Source: Verrucomicrobiota bacterium
GTDB lineage: Bacteria > Verrucomicrobiota > Verrucomicrobiia > Chthoniobacterales > SZAS-18
Direction: 5' to 3'
Length of the DNA stretch: 52,383 nt
NCBI GenBank assembly: GCA_018240025.1
Contig: JAFEGM010000075.1
Location: 1-52,383 of the forward strand
In this document: one piece after another, positions 15,091-23,159 of the stretch
Numbering within the stretch: position 1 is the stretch's first letter
Layout of the letters: every line of letters starts with the position of its first letter
Notes under the pieces: generated by a model
Databases searched by the model: none
Seen by the model: only the letters and a program-made list of their open reading frames with translations
Told to the model about the DNA's origin: nothing
Position numbers and translations under genes: made by a program

Positions 15091-15960
15091 ATGCCTTGCC
15101 CTTCCCGTCTCCGAAACCTCCTGCTCGCCACCACCGGCCTGCTGGGCACTGTTTTTCCCGGAACCGCCTCCGAACCAGCGGTCCCGACGCTCAGCATCGA
15201 CGAACTCGCCGCGCGACTCGGCAGCGTGATCATCGTCGACACCCGTTCCCACGCGGAATGGGAAGTGATGCGCCTGCCGACGGCCCGGTGCCTGCCCGGG
15301 CATACCATCACGGAGGGAGATCTGCTCGACATTCGTCCGCGCGAGGTCGGCAAGCCACAGATCGTCTTCGTGGGCGCGACCGGTGCCGATGCCGCCGTCC
15401 GGGAGGCAGCCACCCGGGCTCAGAAATGGCAGTTCAAGTCGATCGCCGTGCTTACCGGCGGGGTCGTGGAATGGTCGCAGAGGCAACCCGGGCGGACGCT
15501 CCTCTTCGGACTTCCGTTCGACAGTCCCGAGGCCCGCTCCCAGCGGCTCAAGCGCGAGGAAATGGAAAGCGTGATGATGAACGCCGCCGTCTTTCTCGAA
15601 GCAGCCCGGAGCCGCAAGTTCACCGTGCTCGAAGTGCGCGCGCCCGGTCAGCGCGTCCGTCGCGGGCTCCTGCCGCCCCCGACCACGCAGCTTTCGCCCG
15701 ACGAGTTGGTCTGGAGCCTGAAGACGCAGTCCATTCCCGCCACGCGGCTGCTCATCGCCGACTACGACGGCTCCCTCCTACCTTCCATCTTGTTTTATCT
15801 GCAAGCCTATGGCGTGACCGAGTTCCGCTGCCTGCGTGGAGGCCTGCTGGCACTGCAGGCCGCCGCTCCGGCGACGTCCGGTACGAATGCGGCCCCGACC
15901 CCGCCAGCCGCGTCCAGTCCGCCGTCGGCGCCGCCTCAGACCATTGCCGTCAAACCCTGA
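15091..15960 (+). CDS. Exported tandem rhodanese-like protein lacking the catalytic cysteine
   Basis: A 289-residue protein with an N-terminal signal peptide (RLRNLLLATTGLLGTVFPGT). Residues about 32-150 form a rhodanese domain: LSIDELAARLGSVIIVDTRSHAEWEVMRLPTA..., and near its end SIAVLTGGVVEW. The active-site loop, where a cysteine normally starts C-x-x-G-x-R, reads VGATGADAA, so sulfurtransfer is unlikely. A second, weaker rhodanese-like unit (about 165-265: KFTVLEVRAPGQR... VTEFRCLRGGLLAL) also lacks the loop cysteine at the expected place. The tail is proline- and alanine-rich. Lying between the receptor and kinase genes with gaps of 6 and 9 bases, it may be a periplasmic accessory of the receptor. 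That role is inference from position only. Confidence 0.75.
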   Translation: MPCPSRLRNLLLATTGLLGTVFPGTASEPAVPTLSIDELAARLGSVIIVDTRSHAEWEVMRLPTARCLPGHTITEGDLLDIRPREVGKPQIVFVGATGADAAVREAATRAQKWQFKSIAVLTGGVVEWSQRQPGRTLLFGLPFDSPEARSQRLKREEMESVMMNAAVFLEAARSRKFTVLEVRAPGQRVRRGLLPPPTTQLSPDELVWSLKTQSIPATRLLIADYDGSLLPSILFYLQAYGVTEFRCLRGGLLALQAAAPATSGTNAAPTPPAASSPPSAPPQTIAVKP

Positions 15961-15969
15961 ACGCTCGCG

Positions 15970-18699
15970 ATGCCGGAGTCCGCGCCAGAGAAAGTTCCCC
16001 GCTCCATCCTGCTGGCCCGGCAGGAATGGACCGAAGGCCTGACCCGCCTGCAGCAGTTGCATCGGGACGATCTGATCCGGCATCTCCCCGAGGCGGCCCG
16101 TCAGGTGCATCACCTGCGCGCCCTGACCGGTATGCTGCCCCAGGCAGAGCCCTGCGCCGCGGTGGTCGGCTGGCTGCACGGCACGCTCGAGACCCTCTGC
16201 TCAGGTGCCCCCGCCGGCGAGGTGCCCACCGAACGGGCCCTGCCGCTGCTGGCCTCGCTGAACGCCGCCTGCGAGGTGCTCTTCCAACGCGCTGGCTTCA
16301 CGCCAGCCGCCGCGAACCCGCCGCCCGAGGTGCATGCCGAGCCGATTCCCCCCGCTGCGCCGGCCCCCGTGCTGACGCCGCGGCTGCCCGTGCTGCCGCC
16401 GATCCGCAAGCTCGGCCGCGCTGCCTCGCCGCTGGTGCAAAAGGCCGCCAACGCGGAAGAACAGGACCAGCCGGACGAATCGCTCCTGCGCGACACGGAC
16501 ATCGATGCCCAGCAGGCGCTCGACGAGCTGACCAGTCCGGGCGGCGCGAATTCGGCCGAGGCGATCTTCCACAAACTGAAGGGCGGGCTCTACACGGCGC
16601 GACTCAATCAGGCCGGTTTTGCCGTGCACACGCTGGAAAGCGCGGTGAAGGACTTCCGCGAGCGCGAGAACGATCCCGCCCGGCTGGCCAGCTTTGTGGC
16701 CGAGGCCGCCCGCCGCATCGCCTCCATCACCACCGCGGCGCTCGATGGCCACACGGCGGAGTACGAGCAACTCTGCCGCGAGTTGCGCGCCGACGCCGCC
16801 ACGCTGCTCGGCCCGACCCCGCTGCCGCCACCGCCCGAGCCGGTTCAGCCCCCGCCGGAAATGGCCGCGGCCCCCTCCTCACTGCGTTCGCTGGCGCTGC
16901 CGTACGAGGCGCTCGACGAGCTCGTCCATGCGGTCATGCGGCTCTCGGACGAGGTCAGCCGCCTGCGCGAGATGGCCCGGCCGCGACCGCAGGAGGACGA
17001 CGAAATCCGGGGGCATCTGAACGGGCTCCAGTCGGTCCACCGCGCTCTGGCGGCGAAGGATCGGGATGGCAGCTTCAATCTCGCGCCCGCGGCCCGCGAT
17101 CGCGGCGAGAGCACGCGGCCTGGCTTTGCCCTGCTCGATCTGACGCGCGAGACGCCGGTCAACCAGCTGCTCGTGCCGATGCTCGAGGCCGTCGATTCGC
17201 TGCAGGCCGCCAGCACCGGCCAGTCGGACCGTTTCTTCGAGCTCTTCCAAACCTCCGAACGGGTGGATCGACTCGCCCGTTCCCTCCGCGAGCGGGTGCT
17301 GGGCCTGCGGCTGGAGGAATTCTCGACGCTCCTCCGTCTTTTCGAGCGGGCGGTGAAGGACACGGCCCGGCGAGAGCAGAAACAGGTGCGACTCGTCGTC
17401 GAAGGCGGGGACACGAACATCGATCGGCGGCTGCTCCAGATCGTTCGGCCGGCCTTGGTGCAGCTGCTGCGGAATGCGGTCGCACACGGCATCGAACGAC
17501 AGCGCCCGTCGGGCAAACCGCCCGTCGGCACGGTCACCCTGCGGGCCCGGGCCGAGGTGCCGGGGCGGGTGGTCATCGAGGTGGAGGACGATGGCGCGGG
17601 CATCGACTACGCCGCCATCGCCCGCCGGGCCGAGGCCTGCGGGCTGCCGCGGCCCAGCGCGGGCTGGAGCGAGGACTCGCTCCGCGAAGTGCTCTTCTCG
17701 CCCGGCTTCTCGACCCGTGAGGTGGCCGATGAAACCGCCGGGCGCGGTCAGGGGATGTCGGTCATCGCCCGGACGATCGAAAGCGCTGGCGGCATCCTGC
17801 GCGTGGCCTCGGAGACCGGCCGTGGGGCGATCTTTCGGGTCGAGCTGCCCGCCAAGCTCGACTACGCCGACCTCCTCTTCTTCGCCTGCGGCGACCTGCC
17901 GTACGCTGTCCGCCAGGTGGCCGTGGCGCGGCACGAGGATGTGCGCCTGCCCGTCTCCGCCTGGCCGAAGGGCAGTTCGGCCTTGACCCAGCTTCACTGG
18001 CCGGACGGCACGACCGCTCCCGCCATCCTCCTGCCGCGCGCGCTCGGGCTGCCCGAGGAACCCGCCGAAGACTACTGGCCGGCCATCGAGCTGCACACCA
18101 GCGCGGGCTCTCTCTACCTGGCGGTCTCCCGGCTGCTCGACAGCCAGTCGGCCCACATCCGCGCGCTCGACGCGATCCTGGCCGTGCCGCCGTGGGTCGG
18201 CGCCGCCACCTCCAGCGAGGGGCGCGTGGTTCTGCTGCTCGATCCCACCACGCTCTGGGAGAGCTGCCGCAGCGGACGTCTGCCCCCACCCCCCGTGGCC
18301 GATCTGGCGCCGGTGCAGCGCCGGCGCGCCCTGGTGGCGGACGATGCCTCCAGCGTGCGCCGCGCGCTCTCCGACCTGCTGCAGGGCGTGGGCTGGGACG
18401 CGGAGCTCTACACCAACGGCGACACCGCGTGGCAGGCGTACCAGCGCGCACCCGAGCGGTTCGACGCCGTCCTGACCGATCTCGAGATGCCGCATTCCAA
18501 CGGCTACGACCTCCTCGGCCGCATCCGCGCCCTCACGCCGGACAAGCCGGTGGTGGTCATCACCTCGCGGGCCGGACGCTCACACCAGGCGGAGGCGCAG
18601 CGGCTCGGCGCCTCGAACTACCTCGTCAAACCCGTCGACCGCGCCGCCCTTCTACCCGTCCTGAACGGCCTTTGCCGGCCCACCCCACGCCTTCCATGA
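15970..18699 (+). CDS. CheA-type hybrid histidine kinase with C-terminal receiver
   Basis: A 909-residue chemotaxis kinase in the style of PixL/ChpA. In order: an N-terminal helical region (1-120), an Hpt domain with phospho-acceptor His201 (IFHKLKGG), a proline-rich linker, and a CheA dimerisation and ATPase core. The core has VLGLRLEEFSTLLRLFERAVKD, the N box QLLRNAVAHGIERQ, the G1 box EVEDDGAGID and the G2 box AGRGQGMSVI. A CheW-like domain follows from about residue 640 (YADLLFFACGDLPYAVRQVAV), then a receiver domain whose phospho-acceptor is Asp837 (AVLTDLEMP) with the conserved T and K of VVVITSRAG and NYLVKPVD. Its stop overlaps the start of the next response-regulator gene (ATGA at 18696). 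No stand-alone CheW gene is nearby. Confidence 0.9.
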   Translation: MPESAPEKVPRSILLARQEWTEGLTRLQQLHRDDLIRHLPEAARQVHHLRALTGMLPQAEPCAAVVGWLHGTLETLCSGAPAGEVPTERALPLLASLNAACEVLFQRAGFTPAAANPPPEVHAEPIPPAAPAPVLTPRLPVLPPIRKLGRAASPLVQKAANAEEQDQPDESLLRDTDIDAQQALDELTSPGGANSAEAIFHKLKGGLYTARLNQAGFAVHTLESAVKDFRERENDPARLASFVAEAARRIASITTAALDGHTAEYEQLCRELRADAATLLGPTPLPPPPEPVQPPPEMAAAPSSLRSLALPYEALDELVHAVMRLSDEVSRLREMARPRPQEDDEIRGHLNGLQSVHRALAAKDRDGSFNLAPAARDRGESTRPGFALLDLTRETPVNQLLVPMLEAVDSLQAASTGQSDRFFELFQTSERVDRLARSLRERVLGLRLEEFSTLLRLFERAVKDTARREQKQVRLVVEGGDTNIDRRLLQIVRPALVQLLRNAVAHGIERQRPSGKPPVGTVTLRARAEVPGRVVIEVEDDGAGIDYAAIARRAEACGLPRPSAGWSEDSLREVLFSPGFSTREVADETAGRGQGMSVIARTIESAGGILRVASETGRGAIFRVELPAKLDYADLLFFACGDLPYAVRQVAVARHEDVRLPVSAWPKGSSALTQLHWPDGTTAPAILLPRALGLPEEPAEDYWPAIELHTSAGSLYLAVSRLLDSQSAHIRALDAILAVPPWVGAATSSEGRVVLLLDPTTLWESCRSGRLPPPPVADLAPVQRRRALVADDASSVRRALSDLLQGVGWDAELYTNGDTAWQAYQRAPERFDAVLTDLEMPHSNGYDLLGRIRALTPDKPVVVITSRAGRSHQAEAQRLGASNYLVKPVDRAALLPVLNGLCRPTPRLP

Positions 18700-19703
18700 C
18701 TCCGACCGATCTGGCCCCCTACGACATCCTCATCGTGGACGACTCGAATGCGATTCTCAGCCACGTGCTGAACACGCTGAACTCGCCGCAGTTCCGCTGT
18801 CGGGTGGCCCGCACGGCGCAGTCCGGGCTGGAGCAGATCCGGACCCGTCTGCCGGATCTCCTGCTGCTCGACTGCCAGCTCGACGGCTCCCACAAAGGCT
18901 CCGAGGTGCTGGCCGGCTGCCCGAGTCCGCATGCGCCGGTGACCATCGTCTTCTCCGCCTCGGCCGAGGAGGCGGACACGATGTTCCAGCGTTTCGAGCA
19001 GGTCAGCAGCCGCATCCTCAAGCCATTTTCCAACGAGGAGCTGCGCACCCACGTACGCGAGGCCTTGGAAGAGAACGCGGACACCATCGCCGCCATCCGG
19101 CGCGCGCTCGATGCGGCTGTCCAGCCGCCGTCGCCCGCGGAGGCCTCCGTGCCTCCCCCCGACCCGGTGACGGTCGCCACGCCGACCACCGAGTTCCTGC
19201 CCGTCGCCGCCCCCCACGGCGACTCCGAAGGGCCAACAGGAGACGATGAGTTGCTGTTGCAGTCCTTCCTCGGCTCCCCCGGCCTGCAGCGGGAACTTGC
19301 CCATTCTCTGCGCGGGCTGCTCGGGTTGGCAGGCCGGCCGCTGGTCTGCGGGCCGGTTGCCCTGCTGAGCCCGTCCCAGGTGCTCGAATGGAGCCTCCGG
19401 CAGACGCACCCAATGCTCGTCGTCACCCTGCGCGAAGCGCATGAGGTGATCGAGGTGTACGTCGCCAGCGCCCGGGTCGTCGGCGTGGCCACCGACACCT
19501 GGCCGGGCGCCGCGCGCGGTCAGGCGGCGCCGCCGGCGAGCGATCCCGACGGCGGCCTGCAGGGGGCGGCACTGCGGCGATTCCTCTCCCCGCGCGAGGG
19601 CGGTCTCCTGGAAGTCCGCGAACTCACGGCGCTGCCGGCCTGGATCCTGCAGCAGCCCGGCCCGGCCCGCACGCGGCTGGCCTCCGGCGGCCACTCAGGT
19701 TAG
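18696..19703 (+). CDS. Response regulator, receiver plus PATAN/DUF4388-like domain
   Basis: A 335-residue regulator whose ATG overlaps the TGA of the kinase gene, implying translational coupling. Residues about 9-125 are a receiver: DILIVDDSN with acidic Asp15 and Asp16, phospho-acceptor Asp59 in LLLLDCQLDGS, then IVFSASAEE and ILKPFSNEEL. A proline-rich linker (about 145-180) leads to a C-terminal domain (LQRELAHSLRGLLGLAGRPLV... LSPSQVLEWSLRQ... LREAHEVIEVYVASARVVGVATD) that resembles PATAN/DUF4388, seen in regulators of cyanobacterial motility and of type IV pili. There is no DNA-binding domain. The output is therefore probably protein-protein, perhaps on a pilus motor; that is inference. 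Confidence 0.8.
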   Translation: MTPTDLAPYDILIVDDSNAILSHVLNTLNSPQFRCRVARTAQSGLEQIRTRLPDLLLLDCQLDGSHKGSEVLAGCPSPHAPVTIVFSASAEEADTMFQRFEQVSSRILKPFSNEELRTHVREALEENADTIAAIRRALDAAVQPPSPAEASVPPPDPVTVATPTTEFLPVAAPHGDSEGPTGDDELLLQSFLGSPGLQRELAHSLRGLLGLAGRPLVCGPVALLSPSQVLEWSLRQTHPMLVVTLREAHEVIEVYVASARVVGVATDTWPGAARGQAAPPASDPDGGLQGAALRRFLSPREGGLLEVRELTALPAWILQQPGPARTRLASGGHSG

Positions 19704-19759
19704 GTGGTTTTCGCCCGGATTCACTTCGCTCCACCCCTCCGTCGACGCTACACGACATC

Positions 19760-20344
19760 ATGCCTGCCAAAGCCATGAAGCGCTGCGCCTGGTGCGGAGA
19801 TGACCCACTCTATGTCCGGTACCACGACGAGGAATGGGGCGTGCCGCTCCGGGGCGACCGGGAACTCTTCGAGATGCTGACGCTGGAAGGCGCCCAGGCG
19901 GGACTGAGCTGGATCACCATCCTGCGCAAGCGGGAGAACTACCGGCGTGCCTTCGCCAACTTCGAGCCGGCCGTCGTGGCCGCCTTCGACGAACGCAAGC
20001 AGGCGGAGCTGCTGCTCGACCCTGGCATCGTCCGCAATCGGGCCAAGATCGCGGCCACCATCGGCAATGCGCGCGCCGTCCTTACCCTCCAGGCAGAAGG
20101 CCAGACTTTGACCGATTTCCTCTGGGCCTTCGTCGATCACCGCCCGATCGTTCAGCCCCGTGCCGAGGGCGAACGTCTGCCAGCCACCTCGCCGGAGTCC
20201 GACGCCATGAGCAAGGCTCTGCTCCGCCGCGGCTTCAAGTTCGTCGGCTCGACCATCTGTTACGCCTTCATGCAGGCGACCGGCATGGTGAATGACCACA
20301 TGGCCGGCTGCTTTCGCCTCGCTGAGGCTCGGCATAGCCAATAG
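19760..20344 (+). CDS. tag: DNA-3-methyladenine glycosylase I
   Basis: A 194-residue Tag enzyme, which removes 3-methyladenine from alkylated DNA. The zinc ligands are visible: Cys9 (RCAWCG), His22 (VRYHDEEWGVPL), and His180 and Cys184 (VNDHMAGCF). The family blocks LFEMLTLEGAQAGLSWITILRKRE and GFKFVGSTICYAFMQATGMVNDH are intact. An internal ATG at 19775 (MKRCAWCG) matches the usual Tag N-terminus better and may be the true start. The last nine codons (encoding RLAEARHSQ) and the stop lie inside a dispersed palindromic repeat, so the C-terminal tail has been written by the repeat. A short AraC-type regulator follows; a link with alkylation response is possible but not shown. Confidence 0.92.
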   Translation: MPAKAMKRCAWCGDDPLYVRYHDEEWGVPLRGDRELFEMLTLEGAQAGLSWITILRKRENYRRAFANFEPAVVAAFDERKQAELLLDPGIVRNRAKIAATIGNARAVLTLQAEGQTLTDFLWAFVDHRPIVQPRAEGERLPATSPESDAMSKALLRRGFKFVGSTICYAFMQATGMVNDHMAGCFRLAEARHSQ

Positions 20345-20451
20345 GCGATACGCGATAGGCGATAGGCCACTACGAGTCGCTCACTGATGCGACTGCAGCC
20401 TATGGACTATCGCCATCGCCTATTGCCTATGCCGAGCCTCAGCGAGGCTCG
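20316..20451. repeat. Large imperfect palindrome with heptad tails (two inverted copies of a dispersed element)
   Basis: The left arm begins at 20316 (GCCTCGCTGAGGCTCGGCAT) inside the tag gene and continues into heptads GCGATAC, GCGATAG, GCGATAG (20345-20365). The right arm, ending at 20451, is its inverse: 22 identical bases, one change, then 11 more identical bases. The centre has its own small hairpin (AGTCGC 20375-20380 with GCGACT 20389-20394). A third copy is at 37674. The whole structure could form a cruciform or a long RNA hairpin that ends tag transcription. Confidence 0.9.
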
Positions 20452-20550
20452 CCGCTCGTCCCGGGAAAGCCGCTGCTCGTCCCATGGAGGTAGCTGTTCG
20501 TCACATCGTTTTACCCTGTTTTGAGGGTGCTGACGTAGGCTTGCGGTGCC

Positions 20551-20976
20551 ATGATCCATAGCACTCTTCCCGAATCCTCTGCTGGCGGCGCCCCTCAGGA
20601 AGACGCCGCGATCGATCGTCTGCCCGCGGCCCGTCGCACCACCCGCGAGGAACTCTTCCGCCGTCTCCAGCGCGGTCGCGAGTACCTGGAGCGCAACTTC
20701 GCCGGCACGGCGGACCTGACCGCCACCTCCCGGGCCGCCTGCCTGTCGCCGTTCCACTTCCTCCGTCTCTTCAAAATCGCCTTCGGGCGCACTCCGCATC
20801 AGTATCTCACCGAACTCCGGCTCCAGGCGGCCCAGCGCCGTCTGGCGGAAAGCCAGGAACCGGTTGGCGCGATCGGGCTCAGCCTCGGCTTCGAGAACGT
20901 GAATTCCTTCGGCCGGCTCTTCCGTCGCCACCTCGGGGTGACGCCGATGGACTTCCGCCGCAAGGTGGCCGCTTAA
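20551..20976 (+). CDS. Short AraC-family transcriptional regulator
   Basis: A 141-residue protein consisting almost entirely of the AraC/XylS DNA-binding region. From about residue 35 it has both helix-turn-helix units: LRRLQ-type lead-in, then NFAGTADLTATSRAACLSPFHFLRLFKIAFGRTPHQYLTELRL, and the second unit RLAESQEPVGAIGLSLGFENVNSFGRLFRRHLGVTPMDFR, the most conserved AraC signature. There is no N-terminal effector-binding domain, only about 30 polar residues, so it is either an Ada- or SoxS-like stand-alone HTH or senses its signal indirectly. It follows tag, which is suggestive of DNA-damage control, but the two genes are separated by a palindromic repeat. A strong terminator follows at 21004. 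Confidence 0.87.
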   Translation: MIHSTLPESSAGGAPQEDAAIDRLPAARRTTREELFRRLQRGREYLERNFAGTADLTATSRAACLSPFHFLRLFKIAFGRTPHQYLTELRLQAAQRRLAESQEPVGAIGLSLGFENVNSFGRLFRRHLGVTPMDFRRKVAA

Positions 20977-21003
20977 GCGAGTCATCCCGAGCGCAGCTTT
21001 TTG

Positions 21004-21036
21004 ACGGGCTCCCCCACGGGGAGCCCGTTTCTTTTT
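21004..21036 (+). terminator. Rho-independent terminator after the AraC-type gene
   Basis: A perfect 11-bp stem, ACGGGCTCCCC (21004-21014) with GGGGAGCCCGT (21018-21028), loop CAC, followed by TTTCTTTTT. A textbook intrinsic terminator. Confidence 0.93.
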
Positions 21037-21088
21037 CCCGTGACGAGGTTCCCGAACTGCGGGACCCTCCCGGCTACCCGCCTGATCG

Positions 21089-21805
21089 ATGCCTCAGCCC
21101 GAACTCCTTGTCGTGATGCCGGCCTACAACGAGCAGGCCAGCGTACGCAAGGTGGTGCTCGAGTTCTTCGACGAGGTGGAAAACTGGACGGAGGATTTCG
21201 TTTTTCTCGTGCTGGACGACGGTTCGACCGACGGCACTCCGCGGGTGCTGGGCCGCATGCACGACCGCCTCGGCGCGCGCTTCGAGGTCGTCCGGCATTC
21301 CAACCGCGGCCACGGTCAGTCCTGCCTGGCGGGCTACCGGGTGGCTGTGGAGCGGGGCATTCCCTACGTCCTGCAGATCGATTCGGACGGTCAGTGCGAT
21401 CCGCAGTTCTTTTTCCGCTTCTGGCGTCAGCGGGAGAAGGCGGACGTGATCTACGGCGTCCGCACCCGGCGCGACGACGGCCTGCGCCGCATGGTGGCCA
21501 GCATGGTGCTGCGCATGTTCCTGCTCCTGGGTTTTCGCACCTGGTGCGCCGATGCCAACGTGCCCTACCGGCTCATGCGCACGGCCACGATCGCGCCGTT
21601 GCTCGATCGCATTCCGAAGAATTTCAACCTCGCCAACATCGCCCTCGCCCTGTTGCTGCGCCGTACCGAGGACGTCCGCCACGCTTATGTGCCGATTCAC
21701 TTCCGCGAACGGTACGGCGGCGAGCCCAGCGTGAAGCTCTCGCTCTTTGGGCGCAAGGCGGCGGAACTCTGGCGCGAACTGCGCGAGATGCTGGCGGGAA
21801 AGTGA
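21089..21805 (+). CDS. Family 2 glycosyltransferase
   Basis: A 238-residue GT-A fold glycosyltransferase of the DPM/ArnC-like group. It shows the N-terminal nucleotide-binding strand LLVVMPAYNEQASV, the LDDGSTDGTPRVL motif, the GHGQSCLAGYRVAVERG helix, and the metal-binding QIDSDGQCDPQFF (a D-x-D variant). The acceptor-side segment FRTWCADANVPYRLM follows. Unlike many relatives it has no C-terminal membrane helices; residues 140-152 (VASMVLRMFLLLGF) are hydrophobic but short. The product ends with a basic tail. The sugar donor and acceptor are unknown, and the downstream gene, 33 bases away, gives no hint. Confidence 0.87.
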   Translation: MPQPELLVVMPAYNEQASVRKVVLEFFDEVENWTEDFVFLVLDDGSTDGTPRVLGRMHDRLGARFEVVRHSNRGHGQSCLAGYRVAVERGIPYVLQIDSDGQCDPQFFFRFWRQREKADVIYGVRTRRDDGLRRMVASMVLRMFLLLGFRTWCADANVPYRLMRTATIAPLLDRIPKNFNLANIALALLLRRTEDVRHAYVPIHFRERYGGEPSVKLSLFGRKAAELWRELREMLAGK

Positions 21806-21838
21806 ACCCGTGGCACGCTGGCTGCACCCGCTTCCGCC

Positions 21839-23086
21839 ATGGTCCGGATGCTTCTCCTCTGCAGCCTGCTCTGGCTTAAGGTCGCCCGTGCCGATGTCCC
21901 GGTACCGGATCGGGTGTTGAATCCGCAGACCGCGCCCGAGGCCTGGAATGTCATTCAACAGGTCACCGCCAACCTCGAGAAGCTCGCGGCCGAGCACCGC
22001 TTGGCCGAGATCCCGGTGCAGGCTTCCCTGGCGAGTCCGTCCTTCCGCTGGCTCGGCCAGCAGCCCGGCGGAGCTCCGGCGGCGCAGTTGGTGGCGGGAG
22101 CGAATGCGCTCCGGACCCTCGCCCAGGCCGCCCGGGCCGGCGATGCCGAGGCCACCCGGGAGGGCCTGCAAAACCTGCGCCAGATTCTGGCCGGCCTGGC
22201 CAGCCGGGTGCCGGCCGGAGAGTTCAAGGCCGAGATCTTCCACTGTCCCATGCACCCGGAGTTCGCCAGCGCGGCAGCGAGCACCCCATGTGACCAGTGC
22301 GGCATGGATCTGGTGGCCCGACGCATTCCCTACAGCTTCCTCTTCATGAAGCCGGGCCAATCGGTCGTCAGTCTCACGGCCGTGGCGCCCCGCCTCCAGG
22401 CCGGACGGAAGACCGAGGTGCGCGTGCGGCTCAGCCATCGGGACGGCAGCCCGGTCACGGTCACCGACCTGCAGATCACGCACACCCAGCCCATCCACCT
22501 GCTGATCGTCGACCCGAGTTTGACGGACTATCACCACGAACACCCCGAGCCGACGGCCACGCCGGGAGAATACGTCTTTTCTTTCACTCCGGCGAAGGCG
22601 GGCCCCTACCGCATCTTTGCCGACCTGCTGCCCGTCAGCACCTCGGTGCAGGAGTATGCCGTGACCGATCTGCCTGGCGAAGGCAGCGGCAGTGCGCTGC
22701 AAGGCGCCCGACCGAGCACGTTCGAAGCGAAGGTCGACGACCTGCATTTCGCGCTCGAGTTCGACGGTGGCAATGGCGCGCCTCTCGTGGCCGGGCGGGT
22801 GCACGGTCTGCGGGTCTCAGTCAAGGACGGCCAGGGCCAGCCAATGCGTGCCCTGGAGCCGGTCATGAATGCCTTCGCGCACATGGTGGGCTTCCATGCC
22901 GACTACCAAACCGTGGTTCACCTGCATCCCCTGGGCGGAGAGGTGCAGGATGCCTCGGCTCGCGGCGGACCGGTCATGTCGTTCCGACTGCTCGGGCCGA
23001 AGTCGGGGTATCTGCGGCTCTATTGCCAGGTCCAGGTGGCGGGACGGAACGTGTTTGCGCCGTTCGATCTGAACATCGAGCGCTGA
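21839..23086 (+). CDS. Exported protein with heavy-metal-binding (CPMHPE...CDQCGM) domain
   Basis: A 415-residue protein with an N-terminal signal sequence (MVRMLLLCSLLWLKVARA; an alternative ATG is at 21848). About residues 30-125 are helical. Near residue 137 comes FHCPMHPEF...CDQCGMDLV, the heavy-metal-binding domain found at the ends of Cu/Ag exporters and CusB-type adaptors. The rest is beta-rich, with a His-rich block (LTDYHHEHPEPTATPGEYVFSF) and a second conserved block (NAFAHMVGFHADYQTVVHLHP). This arrangement recurs in periplasmic proteins of copper or multi-metal handling. No transporter gene adjoins it. Binding of a soft metal is likely from the motif; the physiological role is not known. 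Confidence 0.78.
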   Translation: MVRMLLLCSLLWLKVARADVPVPDRVLNPQTAPEAWNVIQQVTANLEKLAAEHRLAEIPVQASLASPSFRWLGQQPGGAPAAQLVAGANALRTLAQAARAGDAEATREGLQNLRQILAGLASRVPAGEFKAEIFHCPMHPEFASAAASTPCDQCGMDLVARRIPYSFLFMKPGQSVVSLTAVAPRLQAGRKTEVRVRLSHRDGSPVTVTDLQITHTQPIHLLIVDPSLTDYHHEHPEPTATPGEYVFSFTPAKAGPYRIFADLLPVSTSVQEYAVTDLPGEGSGSALQGARPSTFEAKVDDLHFALEFDGGNGAPLVAGRVHGLRVSVKDGQGQPMRALEPVMNAFAHMVGFHADYQTVVHLHPLGGEVQDASARGGPVMSFRLLGPKSGYLRLYCQVQVAGRNVFAPFDLNIER

Positions 23087-23123
23087 CCGCACGGCGCCGG
23101 CAAACTTTTTTCGTACTCACCGG

Positions 23124-23150
23124 TCACACTCGGGAAAATCCCGCGTGTGA
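23124..23150 (+). promoter_or_regulatory. Stem-loop just upstream of the hybrid kinase start
   Basis: TCACACTCGGGA (23124-23135) pairs with TCCCGCGTGTGA (23139-23150) with one mismatch around AAA. It ends 9 bases before the GTG at 23160, where it would compete with ribosome loading. It could also be the terminator of the upstream gene, but no T-run follows. Confidence 0.55.
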
Positions 23151-23159
23151 TTTGGTGAC

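Noticed and set aside
18192..18695. A longer N-terminus for the response regulator
   Set aside because: The frame is open upstream, but that part is the shifted shadow of the CheA receiver domain. The receiver begins properly after the ATG at 18696.
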